NCBI GenBank assembly: GCA_016201045.1
Contig: JACQDM010000008.1
Coordinates: forward strand, 186,001-250,000
Direction of reading: 5' to 3'
Origin: Afipia sp.
GTDB lineage: Bacteria; Pseudomonadota; Alphaproteobacteria; Rhizobiales; Xanthobacteraceae
DNA: 64,000 nucleotides
The position numbers and the translations under genes were made by a program. Each line of letters begins with the position of its first letter. Within the stretch, counting starts at the first letter, position 1. Positions 7,841-17,289 of the stretch are shown in pieces. The notes beneath the pieces were generated by a model. It saw nothing but the letters and a program-made list of their open reading frames with translations, had not been told where the DNA came from and did no database searches.

Positions 7841-8224
7841 ATGAACCGGATGAGGCAACGCGCAGATTTCGTCGCGGCGTCCGCAGGTCCGCGCGCTGCC
7901 AGCCCCGCCTTTGTGCTTCAATCCCGCGCCCGCGACGATATGGGTCCGGTCCGTGTCGGATTTACCGTCACCAAGAAAGTCGGAACCGCGACCGAGCGAA
8001 ACCGGGTCCGCCGCAGGCTTCGCGAATTGGTGAAACGCCTGGACGTCATATCCATGCGACCCCACCATGATTATGTGCTAGTTGGCCGCAGGGCAGCGCT
8101 GGACCGCGGCTTCGAAACCATGTTCAACGATCTGCGCTCGGCGCTCAGCCGCCTCGAGCAGCAGCCTGCGAAATCCGGCCACCCGACGAAATCTAAAGCG
8201 AATTTGACGAGACCAGAACGATGA
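7841..8224 (+). CDS. rnpA: Ribonuclease P protein component
   Basis: A 127-residue basic protein. The RNase P protein signature RVGFTVTKKVGTATERNRVRRRLRE (with its RNR box) lies at about residues 38-62, after an N-terminal RQRADF element. It helps the RNA subunit bind precursor tRNA for 5' maturation. It lies 43 bases after rpmH, and its stop overlaps the yidC start by four bases (ATGA). The yidD gene often found between rnpA and yidC in other bacteria is absent. Confidence 0.95.
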   Translation: MNRMRQRADFVAASAGPRAASPAFVLQSRARDDMGPVRVGFTVTKKVGTATERNRVRRRLRELVKRLDVISMRPHHDYVLVGRRAALDRGFETMFNDLRSALSRLEQQPAKSGHPTKSKANLTRPER

Positions 8225-10050
8225 TGCCTGACAATCGCAATACGATCCTTGCCGTGATTTTGTCCGGCGTGGTCCTCATCGGATGGCAGTATTTCTACAA
8301 CATCCCGGCGATGGAAAAGCAGCGCGCTGCCGAGCAGGCGCAAAAGCAGGCAAGCCAGACGACGCCCACTCCGAATTCTTCAACGCCGACACCGCAGGCT
8401 GGCACACCTTCCGCCGGAGCCGTTCCGGGCGGACCGACCGCAGCGCCCGTAGCCATTCAGAGCCGCGACACCGCGATTGCCGCCACGCCGCGCGTGAAGA
8501 TCAACACGCCGAGCGTGTCGGGATCGATCGCGCTCAAGGGCGCGCGCATCGATGATGTCGCGCTCGTAAAGTATCGCGAGACCGTCGATCCGAAGTCGCC
8601 CGCCATCGAACTGTTCTCGCCGTCCGGCACCAAGGAGCCGTTCTATGCGGAATTCGGTTTCGTTCCGGCCGCTGGCTCGACGATCAAGATGCCGGACAAG
8701 GATACGGTCTGGACTCAGCAAGGCAACGGAACGCTGACGCCGTCGACGCCAATCACGCTGACCTTCAACAACGGCGAAGGTCTTACCTTCAAGCGCACGA
8801 TCTCCGTCGACGACAAATATCTCTTCACGATCAAGGACGATGTTTCCAACGTCGGCGACAAGCCTGTCACGCTTTATCCCTTTGGGCTGATCTCGCGCCA
8901 CGGCACGCCGCAGGTGTCCGGCTATTACATCTTGCATGAGGGCCTGATCGGCGTTCTCGGCGACAGCGGCTTGCAGGAATACGGCTACAAGAAAATCGAC
9001 GAAGCGAAGTCAGTCGAGTTCAAGGCCACCAATGCGTGGCTCGGCATCACCGACAAATACTGGGCGGCGACACTGCTGCCGAATCCGTCCACATCGCTGC
9101 AGGCGCGGTTCTCATCGAACCTCGTCGGCACGCTGCGCACCTATCAGACCGACTATCTGCTCGATCCGATCACGGTGTCGATCGGCGGCACGACGACCAC
9201 CAGCGTCAACCTGTTCGCCGGCGCCAAGGAAAGCGCCACCGTCGACGCCTACGACAAGCAGCTTCACCTCAACAAGTTCGATCGCCTGATCGACTGGGGC
9301 TGGTTCTATTTCATCACCCGCCCGATGTTCTGGATGATCGACTTCCTCTACCACATCGTCGGCAATTTCGGCGTCGCCATTCTGCTGGTGACGGTGTTCG
9401 TCAAGGCGGTGTTCTTCCCGCTCGCCAACAAGTCCTATGCGTCGATGGCGAAGATGAAGGCGGTGCAGCCGCAGCTGGCCGCGCTGAAAGAGCGCTATCC
9501 GGACGACAAGGTGAAGCAGCAGCAGGAGATGATGGAAATCTACAAGAAGGAGAAGATCAATCCGGTCGCCGGCTGTCTTCCGATTCTGATCCAGATTCCG
9601 GTGTTTTTCTCTCTCTATAAGGTGCTGTTCGTCACCATCGAAATGCGTCACGCGCCGTTCTTCGGATGGATCAAGGATTTGTCGGCACACGATCCGACCA
9701 ATCTGTTCAACCTGTTCGGCCTGATCAATTTCGATCCGACCACGGTGCCGTTCTTCGGGCATTACCTTGCGCTCGGCCTGTGGCCGATCATCATGGGCAT
9801 CACGATGTGGTTCCAGATGAAGCTCAACCCCACGCCGCCGGATCCGACGCAGCAGATGATCTTCGCGTGGATGCCGCTGATCTTCACCTTCATGCTGGCG
9901 TCGTTCCCGGCCGGTCTCGTTATCTATTGGGCATGGAACAACACACTTTCCGTTCTGCAGCAAAGCTACATCATGAAAAAGAACGGGGCCAAGGTCGAAC
10001 TGTTCGACAACATCAAGTCGACGTTCGGCGGCGCCAAGAAAACAACCTGA
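8221..10050 (+). CDS. yidC: Membrane protein insertase YidC
   Basis: A 609-residue inner-membrane insertase. It has an N-terminal transmembrane anchor (ILAVILSGVVLIGWQYF, about residues 8-25), a Pro/Thr-rich linker, a large periplasmic beta-sandwich domain (about 75-360), then the conserved Oxa1-like core (about 370-590). The core includes FGVAILLVTVFVKAVFFPLANKSYASMAKMK and the helical segment with PVFFSLYKVLF. It inserts and folds inner-membrane proteins alone or with SecYEG. Translation is probably coupled to rnpA through the four-base overlap. A strong terminator-like hairpin follows. Confidence 0.97.
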   Translation: MMPDNRNTILAVILSGVVLIGWQYFYNIPAMEKQRAAEQAQKQASQTTPTPNSSTPTPQAGTPSAGAVPGGPTAAPVAIQSRDTAIAATPRVKINTPSVSGSIALKGARIDDVALVKYRETVDPKSPAIELFSPSGTKEPFYAEFGFVPAAGSTIKMPDKDTVWTQQGNGTLTPSTPITLTFNNGEGLTFKRTISVDDKYLFTIKDDVSNVGDKPVTLYPFGLISRHGTPQVSGYYILHEGLIGVLGDSGLQEYGYKKIDEAKSVEFKATNAWLGITDKYWAATLLPNPSTSLQARFSSNLVGTLRTYQTDYLLDPITVSIGGTTTTSVNLFAGAKESATVDAYDKQLHLNKFDRLIDWGWFYFITRPMFWMIDFLYHIVGNFGVAILLVTVFVKAVFFPLANKSYASMAKMKAVQPQLAALKERYPDDKVKQQQEMMEIYKKEKINPVAGCLPILIQIPVFFSLYKVLFVTIEMRHAPFFGWIKDLSAHDPTNLFNLFGLINFDPTTVPFFGHYLALGLWPIIMGITMWFQMKLNPTPPDPTQQMIFAWMPLIFTFMLASFPAGLVIYWAWNNTLSVLQQSYIMKKNGAKVELFDNIKSTFGGAKKTT

Positions 10051-10058
10051 CGACTTCG

Positions 10059-10084
10059 CGCCCGGCACCCTCGCCGGGCGTTTT
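10059..10084 (+). terminator. Hairpin terminator between yidC and yihA
   Basis: CGCCCGGC (10059-10066) pairs perfectly with GCCGGGCG (10073-10080) over a 6-nt loop, followed at once by TTTTC. It may only partly terminate, since yihA begins 18 bases later. Confidence 0.7.
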
Positions 10085-10101
10085 CACTTCGAGACCTTCG
10101 C

Positions 10102-10767
10102 ATGACCGCCGACACCGATGCGGAGCTGATCGAAACCGGCCGCAAATTGTTCGCCGGCGACTGGCAATTCTTCTGGGCTTCTCCGTCGATTGAGACATTG
10201 CCGCCGATGGCGGGAGTAGAGATCGCATTCGCCGGCCGCTCCAATGTCGGCAAATCGAGTCTCATCAATGCGCTCACCGGCCGCAACGCGCTGGCACGCA
10301 CGTCGCACACGCCGGGCCGCACGCAAGAACTGATTTTCTTTCAGGACACGGCGAACGCCGGCCAGCCCAACAGCCTGCGTCTCGTCGATATGCCAGGCTA
10401 CGGCTACGCCTCCGCGCCGAAAGCGCAGATCGCGTCATGGACGGCGCTGATTCATAAATTCCTGCTCGGCCGCGCCAATCTTGCGCGCGTCTATGTGCTG
10501 ATCGATTCCCGTCACGGCTTCAAGGACGCCGACACCGAAGTCCTCATGACGCTCGACAAATCCGCGGTGAGCTATCAGATCGTTCTGACGAAATCCGATC
10601 AGGTCAAAAAATCGGAACTCGAAAAAACGATAGCTGCCACGCACGAGACATTGCGTAAGCATCCGGCGGCGTTTCCCGAGATTCTCGTGACGTCGTCGCG
10701 CAGCGGGTCGGGCATGCCGGAATTGCGCGCGGCGATGGCCAAACTCTTGAAGGAGCGCACGGGATGA
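10102..10767 (+). CDS. yihA: Ribosome biogenesis GTP-binding protein YihA/YsxC
   Basis: A 221-residue TRAFAC-class GTPase of the EngB/YsxC family. It has the G1 P-loop GRSNVGKSS near residue 48, the G2 region TPGRTQ, G3 DMPGYGYA, G4 TKSD and a G5-like TSSRSGSG. These proteins act late in 50S subunit assembly. The gene follows yidC after a terminator-like hairpin and overlaps the DUF423 gene by four bases (ATGA). Confidence 0.95.
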   Translation: MTADTDAELIETGRKLFAGDWQFFWASPSIETLPPMAGVEIAFAGRSNVGKSSLINALTGRNALARTSHTPGRTQELIFFQDTANAGQPNSLRLVDMPGYGYASAPKAQIASWTALIHKFLLGRANLARVYVLIDSRHGFKDADTEVLMTLDKSAVSYQIVLTKSDQVKKSELEKTIAATHETLRKHPAAFPEILVTSSRSGSGMPELRAAMAKLLKERTG

Positions 10768-11141
10768 CGAACGGATTTGTACGCGTTGTCACTTCGCTTG
10801 CGGGACTGATGGGTGCGGCAGGCGTCGCTCTTGCAGCAATGGCCGCGCATGCGGGCGATGCAGCCCGCCTCGGCCCGGCGTCGACCATGCTGCTGTTTCA
10901 CGCTCCTGCCGCGATGGCCGCAGCACTCGTGACCGCGCACGGCATGGTTCAGCGCCCGCTCGGGATCACCGCTTGTTTCGGCTTCATTGCCGGCGCTTCG
11001 CTGTTTTCGGGCGATCTCGTATTCAGACACTATGCCGGAAACGCGCTGTTTCCTTTTGCCGCGCCGACCGGCGGCTCGCTCCTCATTTTGAGCTGGATCG
11101 TGCTTGCGATTGCAGCGCTCTGGTCGCGCCGCGCGGGCTGA
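10764..11141 (+). CDS. DUF423 family small membrane protein
   Basis: A 125-residue hydrophobic protein with four likely transmembrane helices. It has DUF423/YgdD features: the N-terminal GLMGAAGVALAAMAAH, a central helix pair with ASLFSGDLVF, and a terminal P-x-GG-x-x-x-x-xSW helix (PTGGSLLILSWIVLAIAAL). The function is unknown; it sits in the inner membrane. It overlaps yihA by four bases, so the two are translationally coupled. A 76-bp gap separates it from argB. Confidence 0.85.
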   Translation: MTNGFVRVVTSLAGLMGAAGVALAAMAAHAGDAARLGPASTMLLFHAPAAMAAALVTAHGMVQRPLGITACFGFIAGASLFSGDLVFRHYAGNALFPFAAPTGGSLLILSWIVLAIAALWSRRAG

Positions 11142-11217
11142 AAACCCGCGTCCGTGCTTTGCGCGGCTGCCGCCAATCGGCTAAACCACGCACAATCGCA
11201 CGAACGAGACTTCTGTA

Positions 11218-12117
11218 ATGATTGACCTTCCGACAAACATCAGCCCTCAGGATCAGGCCCGCATTCTCTCCGAAGCGCTGCCGCATATGCAGCAGTACGA
11301 CGAGGAAACCATCGTCATCAAATACGGCGGCCACGCGATGGGCGAAGAAGAGATGGCGCGGCAGTTCGCACGCGACATCGTGCTGCTGGAGCAGACCGCG
11401 ATCAATCCGGTCGTCGTGCACGGTGGCGGGCCGCAGATCGCGGCGATGCTCACGCGCCTCGGCATCAAGTCCGAATTCGCGGCGGGGCTGCGCATCACCG
11501 ATGCTGCGACCATCGAAATCGTCGAGATGGTCCTTGCCGGATCGATCAACAAGCAGATCGTCAGCAACATCAACAAGGCCGGCGGCAAGGCTGTGGGCCT
11601 GTGCGGCAAGGACGGCAACATGGTGACCGCGACGAAGGCGACGCGCACCACGGTCGATCCGGGCTCGAACATCGAGAAGGTCGTCGATCTCGGATTCGTC
11701 GGCGAACCGGATACAGTCGATCTGAAATTGCTGAATCAGCTGATCGGCTACGATCTTATTCCGGTTCTGGCCCCTGTCGCGGCCGGCAAGGACGGCAAGA
11801 CATATAATGTGAATGCCGACACCTTTGCCGGCGCTGTCGCCGGCGCGCTGAAAGCCAAGCGCCTGCTGCTTCTGACCGACGTGCCGGGCGTGCTCGACAA
11901 ATCCAAGAAGCTCATTCCGGAACTCTCGGTGAGGGATGCGCGCAAGCTGATCGCCGACGGCACGATTTCCGGCGGCATGATTCCAAAGGTCGAGACCTGC
12001 ATCTACGCGCTCGACGCGGGCGTCGAAGGCGTGGTGATTATCGACGGCAAGACGCCGCACGCGGTGCTGCTCGAACTGTTCACCAATCAGGGCACCGGAA
12101 CGCTGATTCATAAGTGA
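11218..12117 (+). CDS. argB: Acetylglutamate kinase
   Basis: A 299-residue amino acid kinase that phosphorylates N-acetylglutamate, the second step of arginine synthesis. Visible motifs are the ATP-binding KYGGHAM near residue 35, [12 protein letters not shown], the substrate region [19 protein letters not shown], the nucleotide region LTDVPGVLD, and GGMIPKVE near the C-terminus. Its N-terminal extension (about 25 residues) is of the arginine-sensitive, hexamer-forming type, so feedback inhibition is likely. It overlaps the next gene by one base (TGATG). Confidence 0.97.
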   Translation: MIDLPTNISPQDQARILSEALPHMQQYDEETIVIKYGGHAMGEEEMARQFARDIVLLEQTAINPVVVHGGGPQIAAMLTRLGIKSEFAAGLRITDAATIEIVEMVLAGSINKQIVSNINKAGGKAVGLCGKDGNMVTATKATRTTVDPGSNIEKVVDLGFVGEPDTVDLKLLNQLIGYDLIPVLAPVAAGKDGKTYNVNADTFAGAVAGALKAKRLLLLTDVPGVLDKSKKLIPELSVRDARKLIADGTISGGMIPKVETCIYALDAGVEGVVIIDGKTPHAVLLELFTNQGTGTLIHK

Positions 12118-13118
12118 TGGTTCGCGCGACACAATTCGGCTTTGTTTGCGCAGCGCTCGTCGCCGTATCGAGCGCGGCCCGCGCCGACCTGAAAATCTGC
12201 AACCGCATGAGCTACGTCGTCGAAGCTGCCATCGGCATCGACGACAAGGGCGCAACCGCGACGCGCGGCTGGTTTCGCATCGATCCGGCGGGGTGCCGGG
12301 TCGTCGCGCAAGGCACGCTGAGCGCGGATCGCATTCTGCTTCATGCGCGCGCGCTTCCGGTTTACGGCGCGTCGCCCATCCCGCAGAGCGGCACCGATAA
12401 TTTCTGTATCGCCCAGAATGATTTCGTCATCGCAGCCGCGCGGCAATGCCGCGGCGGACAGACGGCTGCACCATTCACGGAAGTGAAGCCGACGGCGGAT
12501 GCCGACGGCAATATGATCGCCTATCTCGCCGAAGGCGCGGAGTACGACGACGAACAGGCGAAACTGGCAGCAATCCAGCGGCTGCTTGTCATTGCAGGTT
12601 ACGACGCGGCTCCCATCGATGGCGTCGACGGGCCGAAAACACAAAACGCGCTCGCGGCGTTTCTGAAAGCACGCAATCTTTCGCCAGAAGCGCCGCAGGC
12701 TCCGAACTTTTTCGAGACGATGATTGCTGCCGTACAATTGCCTTCAGCGACCGGGCTCACATGGTGCAACGACACGCCCTATCGTGTGATGGCGTCGATC
12801 GGCACCGACGACGGACGAACGATCACGAGCCGCGGCTGGTACCGCATCGAAAGCGGCAAATGCCTGCATCCCGATGTGATCGGCACGCCGCGCAACATCT
12901 ACAGCTTTGCCGAAGCCATCGACACCGACGGACGCACCATCAAGGTCAACAGCCGCCCGGTGAACTGGGGCGGAGCAACAATGCTGTGTACACGCGAAAC
13001 GCAATTCGAATTCACCGAGCATGGCGACTGCGGCACGCGCGGACTCAACACGACGGGCTATGCGACCGTCGACATGGTCGCCGGCAGTGGCAGGACGCTG
13101 CGGTTCGCGATGCCATGA
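12117..13118 (+). CDS. Secreted DUF1036 / peptidoglycan-binding-like / DUF1036 protein
   Basis: A 333-residue exported protein with a signal peptide (FGFVCAALVAVSSAARA, cleavage before DLKICN). Two DUF1036 domains, about 25-110 and about 215-330, share the pattern xxxCNxxxYxVxAxIGxDD...TRGWxRIxxGxC. Between them a peptidoglycan-binding-1-like helical repeat (about 150-190: IQRLLVIAGYDAAPIDGVDGPKTQNAL) is inserted. It probably works in the periplasm, perhaps at the wall; no enzymatic motif is seen. I prefer ATG at 12117, overlapping the argB stop by one base. It overlaps the HAD gene by four bases. Confidence 0.75.
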   Translation: MVRATQFGFVCAALVAVSSAARADLKICNRMSYVVEAAIGIDDKGATATRGWFRIDPAGCRVVAQGTLSADRILLHARALPVYGASPIPQSGTDNFCIAQNDFVIAAARQCRGGQTAAPFTEVKPTADADGNMIAYLAEGAEYDDEQAKLAAIQRLLVIAGYDAAPIDGVDGPKTQNALAAFLKARNLSPEAPQAPNFFETMIAAVQLPSATGLTWCNDTPYRVMASIGTDDGRTITSRGWYRIESGKCLHPDVIGTPRNIYSFAEAIDTDGRTIKVNSRPVNWGGATMLCTRETQFEFTEHGDCGTRGLNTTGYATVDMVAGSGRTLRFAMP

Positions 13119-13810
13119 AGAAGGCTCAGCGCGGCTTTGCCCATGTCGAGACATGGGTGTTCGATCTCGACAACACGTTGTATCCGCATCACGTCAATCT
13201 GTGGCAGCAGGTCGACGTGCGGATCCGCGATTTCGTTGCGCAATATCTGAATGTCTCGAAGGACGAGGCATTCAAGATCCAGAAGGATTATTACAAGCGC
13301 TACGGCACCACGATGCGCGGCATGATGACCGAGCACGGTCTCAACGCGGACGATTTTCTCGATTACGTTCATGAGATCGATCACTCGCCGCTGGAGCCGA
13401 ATCCGGCGATGGGCACAGCCATCGAGAAATTGCCCGGACGCAAATTGATTCTCACCAACGGCTCGAAGGCGCATGCTGTAAAAGTGCTGGAGCGCCTCGG
13501 CTTTGGCGACCATTTTGAGGATGTGTTCGACATCGTTTCCGCCGAACTCGAACCTAAGCCCGCGCGGCCCACCTATCTGCGTTTCCTGAAGATGCACGAC
13601 GTCGATCCTTTGAGGGCGGCGATGTTCGAGGATCTCGCGCGCAATCTCGTGACGCCGCACGATCTCGGCATGACAACGGTGCTCGTCGTGCCGGACGGCA
13701 CCAAGAACGTCGTGCGCGAGGACTGGGAACTAGAGGGCCGTGACGCCGCCCATGTCGATCACATCACCGACGATTTGACCGGGTTTTTGCAGCAAATGCG
13801 ATCCGCATAA
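13115..13810 (+). CDS. Pyrimidine 5'-nucleotidase, HAD superfamily
   Basis: A 231-residue HAD phosphatase of the pyrimidine 5'-nucleotidase (SDT1-like) type. Motif I is FDLDNTLYP near residue 17, motif II is LTNGSKAHA near 105, and motif III/IV regions are KP and MFEDLARNL. It would dephosphorylate UMP/CMP-type nucleotides in the cytosol; the exact substrate is inference. The ATG at 13115 overlaps the preceding stop (ATGA). Earlier in-frame codons read through the DUF1036 gene and are not real. It lies 67 bases upstream of dapD. Confidence 0.88.
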   Translation: MKKAQRGFAHVETWVFDLDNTLYPHHVNLWQQVDVRIRDFVAQYLNVSKDEAFKIQKDYYKRYGTTMRGMMTEHGLNADDFLDYVHEIDHSPLEPNPAMGTAIEKLPGRKLILTNGSKAHAVKVLERLGFGDHFEDVFDIVSAELEPKPARPTYLRFLKMHDVDPLRAAMFEDLARNLVTPHDLGMTTVLVVPDGTKNVVREDWELEGRDAAHVDHITDDLTGFLQQMRSA

Positions 13811-13877
13811 ACCGTGCCACGCTTGACTTGATGCCGTCGAATCCCGACAACAGCCTTCTCTCAATCAAGGAAAGACA

Positions 13878-14723
13878 ATGTCTCACGCCGCTCTCGAATC
13901 CACGCTGAACGCCGCTTTCGACGCCCGCGACAAGATCAACACGTCGACCAAAGGCGAAGTGCGCGATGCCGTGGAGCTGGCACTCGACATGCTCGACAAG
14001 GGCGAGGCGCGCGTCGCGCAGCGCGAGGCGAGCGGCAAGTGGACCGTGCATCAATGGCTGAAGAAAGCTGTGCTGCTGTCGTTTCGGTTGAACGACATGG
14101 GACCCATCACCGGCGGCCCCGGCGGCGCGACGTGGTGGGACAAGGTGCCGTCGAAGTTCGAGGACTGGGGCGAGAACCGTTTTCGCGACGCAGGATTCCG
14201 CGCAGTGCCCGGCGCCATCGTGCGCCGTTCGGCATTCATCGCCAAGAACGTCGTGCTGATGCCGTCCTTCGTCAATCTCGGCGCGTATGTCGATGAGTCG
14301 ACCATGATCGACACATGGTCCACCGTCGGCTCCTGCGCGCAGATCGGAAAAAACGTTCACATCTCCGGCGGCGTCGGCATCGGCGGCGTGCTCGAACCGT
14401 TGCAGGCCGGACCCGTCATCATCGAGGATGACTGCTTCATCGGCGCACGTTCGGAAGTCGCCGAAGGCGTCATTGTGCGCAAGGGCGCAGTTTTGTCGAT
14501 GGGCGTGTTTCTCGGCGCATCGACCAAGATCGTCGACCGCGAAACCGGCGAGACGTTCATCGGCGAAGTGCCGGAATATTCTGTCGTCGTTCCGGGTTCG
14601 CTGCCGGGCAAGCCGCTCAAGAACGGTTCGCCCGCGCCGTCGCTCGCCTGTGCCGTGATCGTCAAGCGCGTCGATGAGCGCACACGCGCCAAGACCAGCA
14701 TCAACGAACTGCTGCGGGATTAG
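13878..14723 (+). CDS. dapD: Tetrahydrodipicolinate N-succinyltransferase
   Basis: A 281-residue enzyme of the succinylase branch of lysine and meso-diaminopimelate synthesis, transferring succinyl from succinyl-CoA to tetrahydrodipicolinate. The N-terminal helical domain (about 1-100) is followed by a left-handed beta-helix of hexapeptide repeats (about 105-240), including [19 protein letters not shown] and [20 protein letters not shown]. The length is typical. It supplies peptidoglycan precursors together with dapE downstream, from which it is separated by a palindromic repeat element. Confidence 0.97.
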   Translation: MSHAALESTLNAAFDARDKINTSTKGEVRDAVELALDMLDKGEARVAQREASGKWTVHQWLKKAVLLSFRLNDMGPITGGPGGATWWDKVPSKFEDWGENRFRDAGFRAVPGAIVRRSAFIAKNVVLMPSFVNLGAYVDESTMIDTWSTVGSCAQIGKNVHISGGVGIGGVLEPLQAGPVIIEDDCFIGARSEVAEGVIVRKGAVLSMGVFLGASTKIVDRETGETFIGEVPEYSVVVPGSLPGKPLKNGSPAPSLACAVIVKRVDERTRAKTSINELLRD

Positions 14724-14732
14724 AGTTTAATT

Positions 14733-14826
14733 TCATGTCATTGCCGGACTTGTTCCGGCAATCCCGACAATGAAAGCACAATGCCCGACTAATCGAGATC
14801 ACCGGGACAAGCCCGGTGATGACAAA
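14733..14826. repeat. Paired palindromic intergenic element between dapD and dapE
   Basis: Two perfect 9-bp hairpins sit in tandem: ATTGCCGGA (14740-14748) with TCCGGCAAT (14754-14762), and ATCACCGGG (14798-14806) with CCCGGTGAT (14812-14820). The outer edges (TGTCATTGCCGG and CCGGTGATGACA) also form an imperfect inverted repeat, 10 of 12 matching. This is a typical alphaproteobacterial intergenic palindromic repeat and could stabilise the upstream message or reduce expression of dapE. Confidence 0.75.
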
Positions 14827-14837
14827 TTGAGAGATAA

Positions 14838-15992
14838 ATGTCCGACGCCCTGTCCATTGCCCGCGATCTGCTGCGTTGCCCCTCGGTGACACCGGCGGAT
14901 GCGGGCGCGCTCGGCGTTCTCGAAAGCGTTTTGAAGGCTGCCGGTTTCGAAACGCATCGCGTCACGTTTTCGGAAGCCGGCGCTGCCGACATCGACAATC
15001 TTTATGCACGCATCGGCAAGGACAAGCCGCACATTACATTCGCCGGTCACACCGACGTGGTGCCGCCGGGCGATGAGACGAAGTGGACACATGGTGCCTT
15101 CGCGGGCGATGTCGCGGGCGGGTTTCTCTACGGGCGCGGTGCGGTCGATATGAAGGGCGGCATTGCGTGTTCGGTTGCCGCCGTGCTCGATTATCTCAAA
15201 GCGAACGGCGGCAAACCGAAGGGTTCGATCTCGTTTCTCATCACTGGAGACGAAGAAGACATTGCGGTGAACGGCACGATCAAGCTGCTGAAATGGGCTT
15301 CGGATCGCGGCGAGAAATTCGATCATTGCGTGCTGGGCGAACCGAGCAACGTCAACGAACTCGGCGACTGCATCAAGATCGGAAGGCGCGGATCGCAATC
15401 GGGCACGATTATCGTCGAAGGCACGCAAGGCCATGTCGCCTACCCGCATCGCGCGATCAATCCCATCCCGCAGATGGCCGCGCTGATCGCGGCACTCAGC
15501 AGTGAGCCGCTCGATCAGGGCACCGATCATTTCCAGCCGTCGAATCTCGAATTCGTGTCCGCCGATGTCGGCAATCCAGCCTGGAATGTGATTCCGGCGC
15601 AAGCCCGCGCGCGCTTCAACATCCGCTACAACGATTGCCACACACAGGATTCGCTGCGCGCGCTGATCGAACAGCGCGTGACGAAAGCATCCGGCAACTC
15701 CATCCGCGCACGCATCGAATGGGAGCCGTCGAATGCCGATGTGTTCCGGACCAAGCCCGGTCCCTTCACCGACATGGTGGTCGCGGCCGTCGAAGAGGTG
15801 ACGAAACGCAAGCCGGACTTGAACACGGGCGGCGGCACGTCCGACGCGCGGTTCATCGCGAATTACTGTCCGGTGCTGGAATTCGGTCTTGTCGGCCAGA
15901 CCATGCACCAGATCGACGAGCGTGTGCCGGTCTCCGATCTTGAAAAGCTCACGACAATCTATCGCGGCGTGCTGGAGCGCTATTTCGCGTGA
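14838..15992 (+). CDS. dapE: Succinyl-diaminopimelate desuccinylase
   Basis: A 384-residue di-zinc M20 peptidase-family hydrolase that releases LL-diaminopimelate from its succinyl form. Metal-site motifs are visible: [11 protein letters not shown] near residue 70, [10 protein letters not shown] near 97, the catalytic/ligand pair in TGDEED, the ligand Glu in [12 protein letters not shown], and the C-terminal ligand His in [10 protein letters not shown] lid/dimerisation domain fills about 180-295. The start at 14838 follows GAGAGATAA. Its stop overlaps the GTG start of the nucleosidase gene by four bases. Confidence 0.97.
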   Translation: MSDALSIARDLLRCPSVTPADAGALGVLESVLKAAGFETHRVTFSEAGAADIDNLYARIGKDKPHITFAGHTDVVPPGDETKWTHGAFAGDVAGGFLYGRGAVDMKGGIACSVAAVLDYLKANGGKPKGSISFLITGDEEDIAVNGTIKLLKWASDRGEKFDHCVLGEPSNVNELGDCIKIGRRGSQSGTIIVEGTQGHVAYPHRAINPIPQMAALIAALSSEPLDQGTDHFQPSNLEFVSADVGNPAWNVIPAQARARFNIRYNDCHTQDSLRALIEQRVTKASGNSIRARIEWEPSNADVFRTKPGPFTDMVVAAVEEVTKRKPDLNTGGGTSDARFIANYCPVLEFGLVGQTMHQIDERVPVSDLEKLTTIYRGVLERYFA

Positions 15993-16558
15993 GCGGAAAA
16001 ATTCTCGTTCTCACAGCCATCGACGACGAACTCGACAAGGCGCGCGCGCCGGACAATGTCGAGATCATCTACACGGGTGTCGGCAAGGTGAACGCGGCGA
16101 GTGCAGCGACTCTTGCATTGCTCGTGCTGCGGCCGAAGCTCGTCGTGAACTACGGGACCGCCGGAAAAATCCACAAGATGCACAGCGGTCTCGTTGAGGT
16201 CGCGCATGCCGTCCAGCGCGACATGATGGCGATGCCGCTTGCGCCGCGCGGCCGTACTCCGTTCTCACCGGAGATCGACAGATTATCGTCGGGCCACGGC
16301 AGCGTGACCTGCGGCACCGGCGACAGTTTCGTCACGGCGGTCGATCCGTGGCTGGTGGAAAACAACATCGACATCGTCGATATGGAGCTTTACGCCATCG
16401 CGCATGTCTGCGTGCGGCACAGCCTGCCATGGCGCGCGTTCAAGTTCATCACCGACGAGGCCGACGGCAACGCCGCCGATCACTGGAACGAAAATGTCGC
16501 GAGCGGACAGGACCTGTTCTGGGATGAGATGAGCGCGATCGTGAAGGGCGTTCAGTAA
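15989..16558 (+). CDS. Short MTA/SAH nucleosidase-like phosphorylase-family protein
   Basis: A 189-residue protein of the PNP/MTAN nucleoside phosphorylase fold, shorter than classical MTA/SAH nucleosidases (about 230). The three expected catalytic positions are visible: Glu in AIDDEL near residue 14, Glu in [10 protein letters not shown] near 132, and Asp in FITDEADG near 157. It probably cleaves a purine nucleoside glycosidic bond; the substrate is not clear. It starts with GTG, overlapping the dapE stop by four bases, so it is translated with dapE. It overlaps the convergent truA by seven bases. Confidence 0.7.
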   Translation: MSGKILVLTAIDDELDKARAPDNVEIIYTGVGKVNAASAATLALLVLRPKLVVNYGTAGKIHKMHSGLVEVAHAVQRDMMAMPLAPRGRTPFSPEIDRLSSGHGSVTCGTGDSFVTAVDPWLVENNIDIVDMELYAIAHVCVRHSLPWRAFKFITDEADGNAADHWNENVASGQDLFWDEMSAIVKGVQ

Positions 16559-17289
16559 TCGACTTTTACGAGATATAGCCCGTCCGGCGGCGCAACGGGA
16601 CCGCAGGCTGCGCGCTCGCGCGCATCGAGAGCCGCACGCAAATCCTTTGCGCTCCATCGTCCATGACCGACCCACACCAATGAGCCGACCATCGAGCGCA
16701 CCTGGCTGTGCAGATACGAGCGCGCATTGGTGACGATGTTCACTTCGTCACCGTCTCGGATAACGTTGAGTACATCCAGTGTCTTTTCCGGCGACTTGGC
16801 CTGACATTCGGTATCGCGGAAGGTCGTGAAGTCGTGCTTGCCGATCAGAACCTGCGCGGCTTGGTGCATCGCCTGAGCGTCAAGCGTTCGCGCGACCCGC
16901 CACGACTTGCCGATGTTCAGCGCAAGGTTCGCGCGTCGATTTGAAATTCTGTAGATATAATGACGCCGCGTCGCCGAAAACCTCGCGTCGAATGTCTCCG
17001 GCACGATCTCGGCGGACAGCACGCTGATGGGATTCGGACGCAGATAGGCGTTGAGCGCGTCGCGCACGCGATCCGCCGAGAATGATTTCGTCAGATCGAG
17101 ATGCGCGACCTGTCCCAGCGCGTGAACACCGGCATCGGTGCGTCCAGCGCCATTCACCCGCACATCTTCGCCGCTCATCGCTTTCGCAGCACTCTCAAGA
17201 GCACCCTGAACCGTCGGGCCGTTGTCCTGATACTGCCAGCCGCTAAACGGCGTGCCGTCATATTCGACGATGAGTTTGTAGCGCGGCAT
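16552..17289 (-). CDS. truA: tRNA pseudouridine(38-40) synthase
   Basis: A 245-residue enzyme that makes pseudouridine in the anticodon stem-loop (positions 38-40). The catalytic aspartate lies in [15 protein letters not shown] near residue 52. The N-terminus [21 protein letters not shown] and the segment DFTTFR are characteristic. It starts at ATG 17289, overlapping the fmt stop by one base (TGATG), as the last gene of a def-fmt-truA operon. Confidence 0.96.
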   Translation of the reverse strand: MPRYKLIVEYDGTPFSGWQYQDNGPTVQGALESAAKAMSGEDVRVNGAGRTDAGVHALGQVAHLDLTKSFSADRVRDALNAYLRPNPISVLSAEIVPETFDARFSATRRHYIYRISNRRANLALNIGKSWRVARTLDAQAMHQAAQVLIGKHDFTTFRDTECQAKSPEKTLDVLNVIRDGDEVNIVTNARSYLHSQVRSMVGSLVWVGHGRWSAKDLRAALDARERAACGPVAPPDGLYLVKVDY

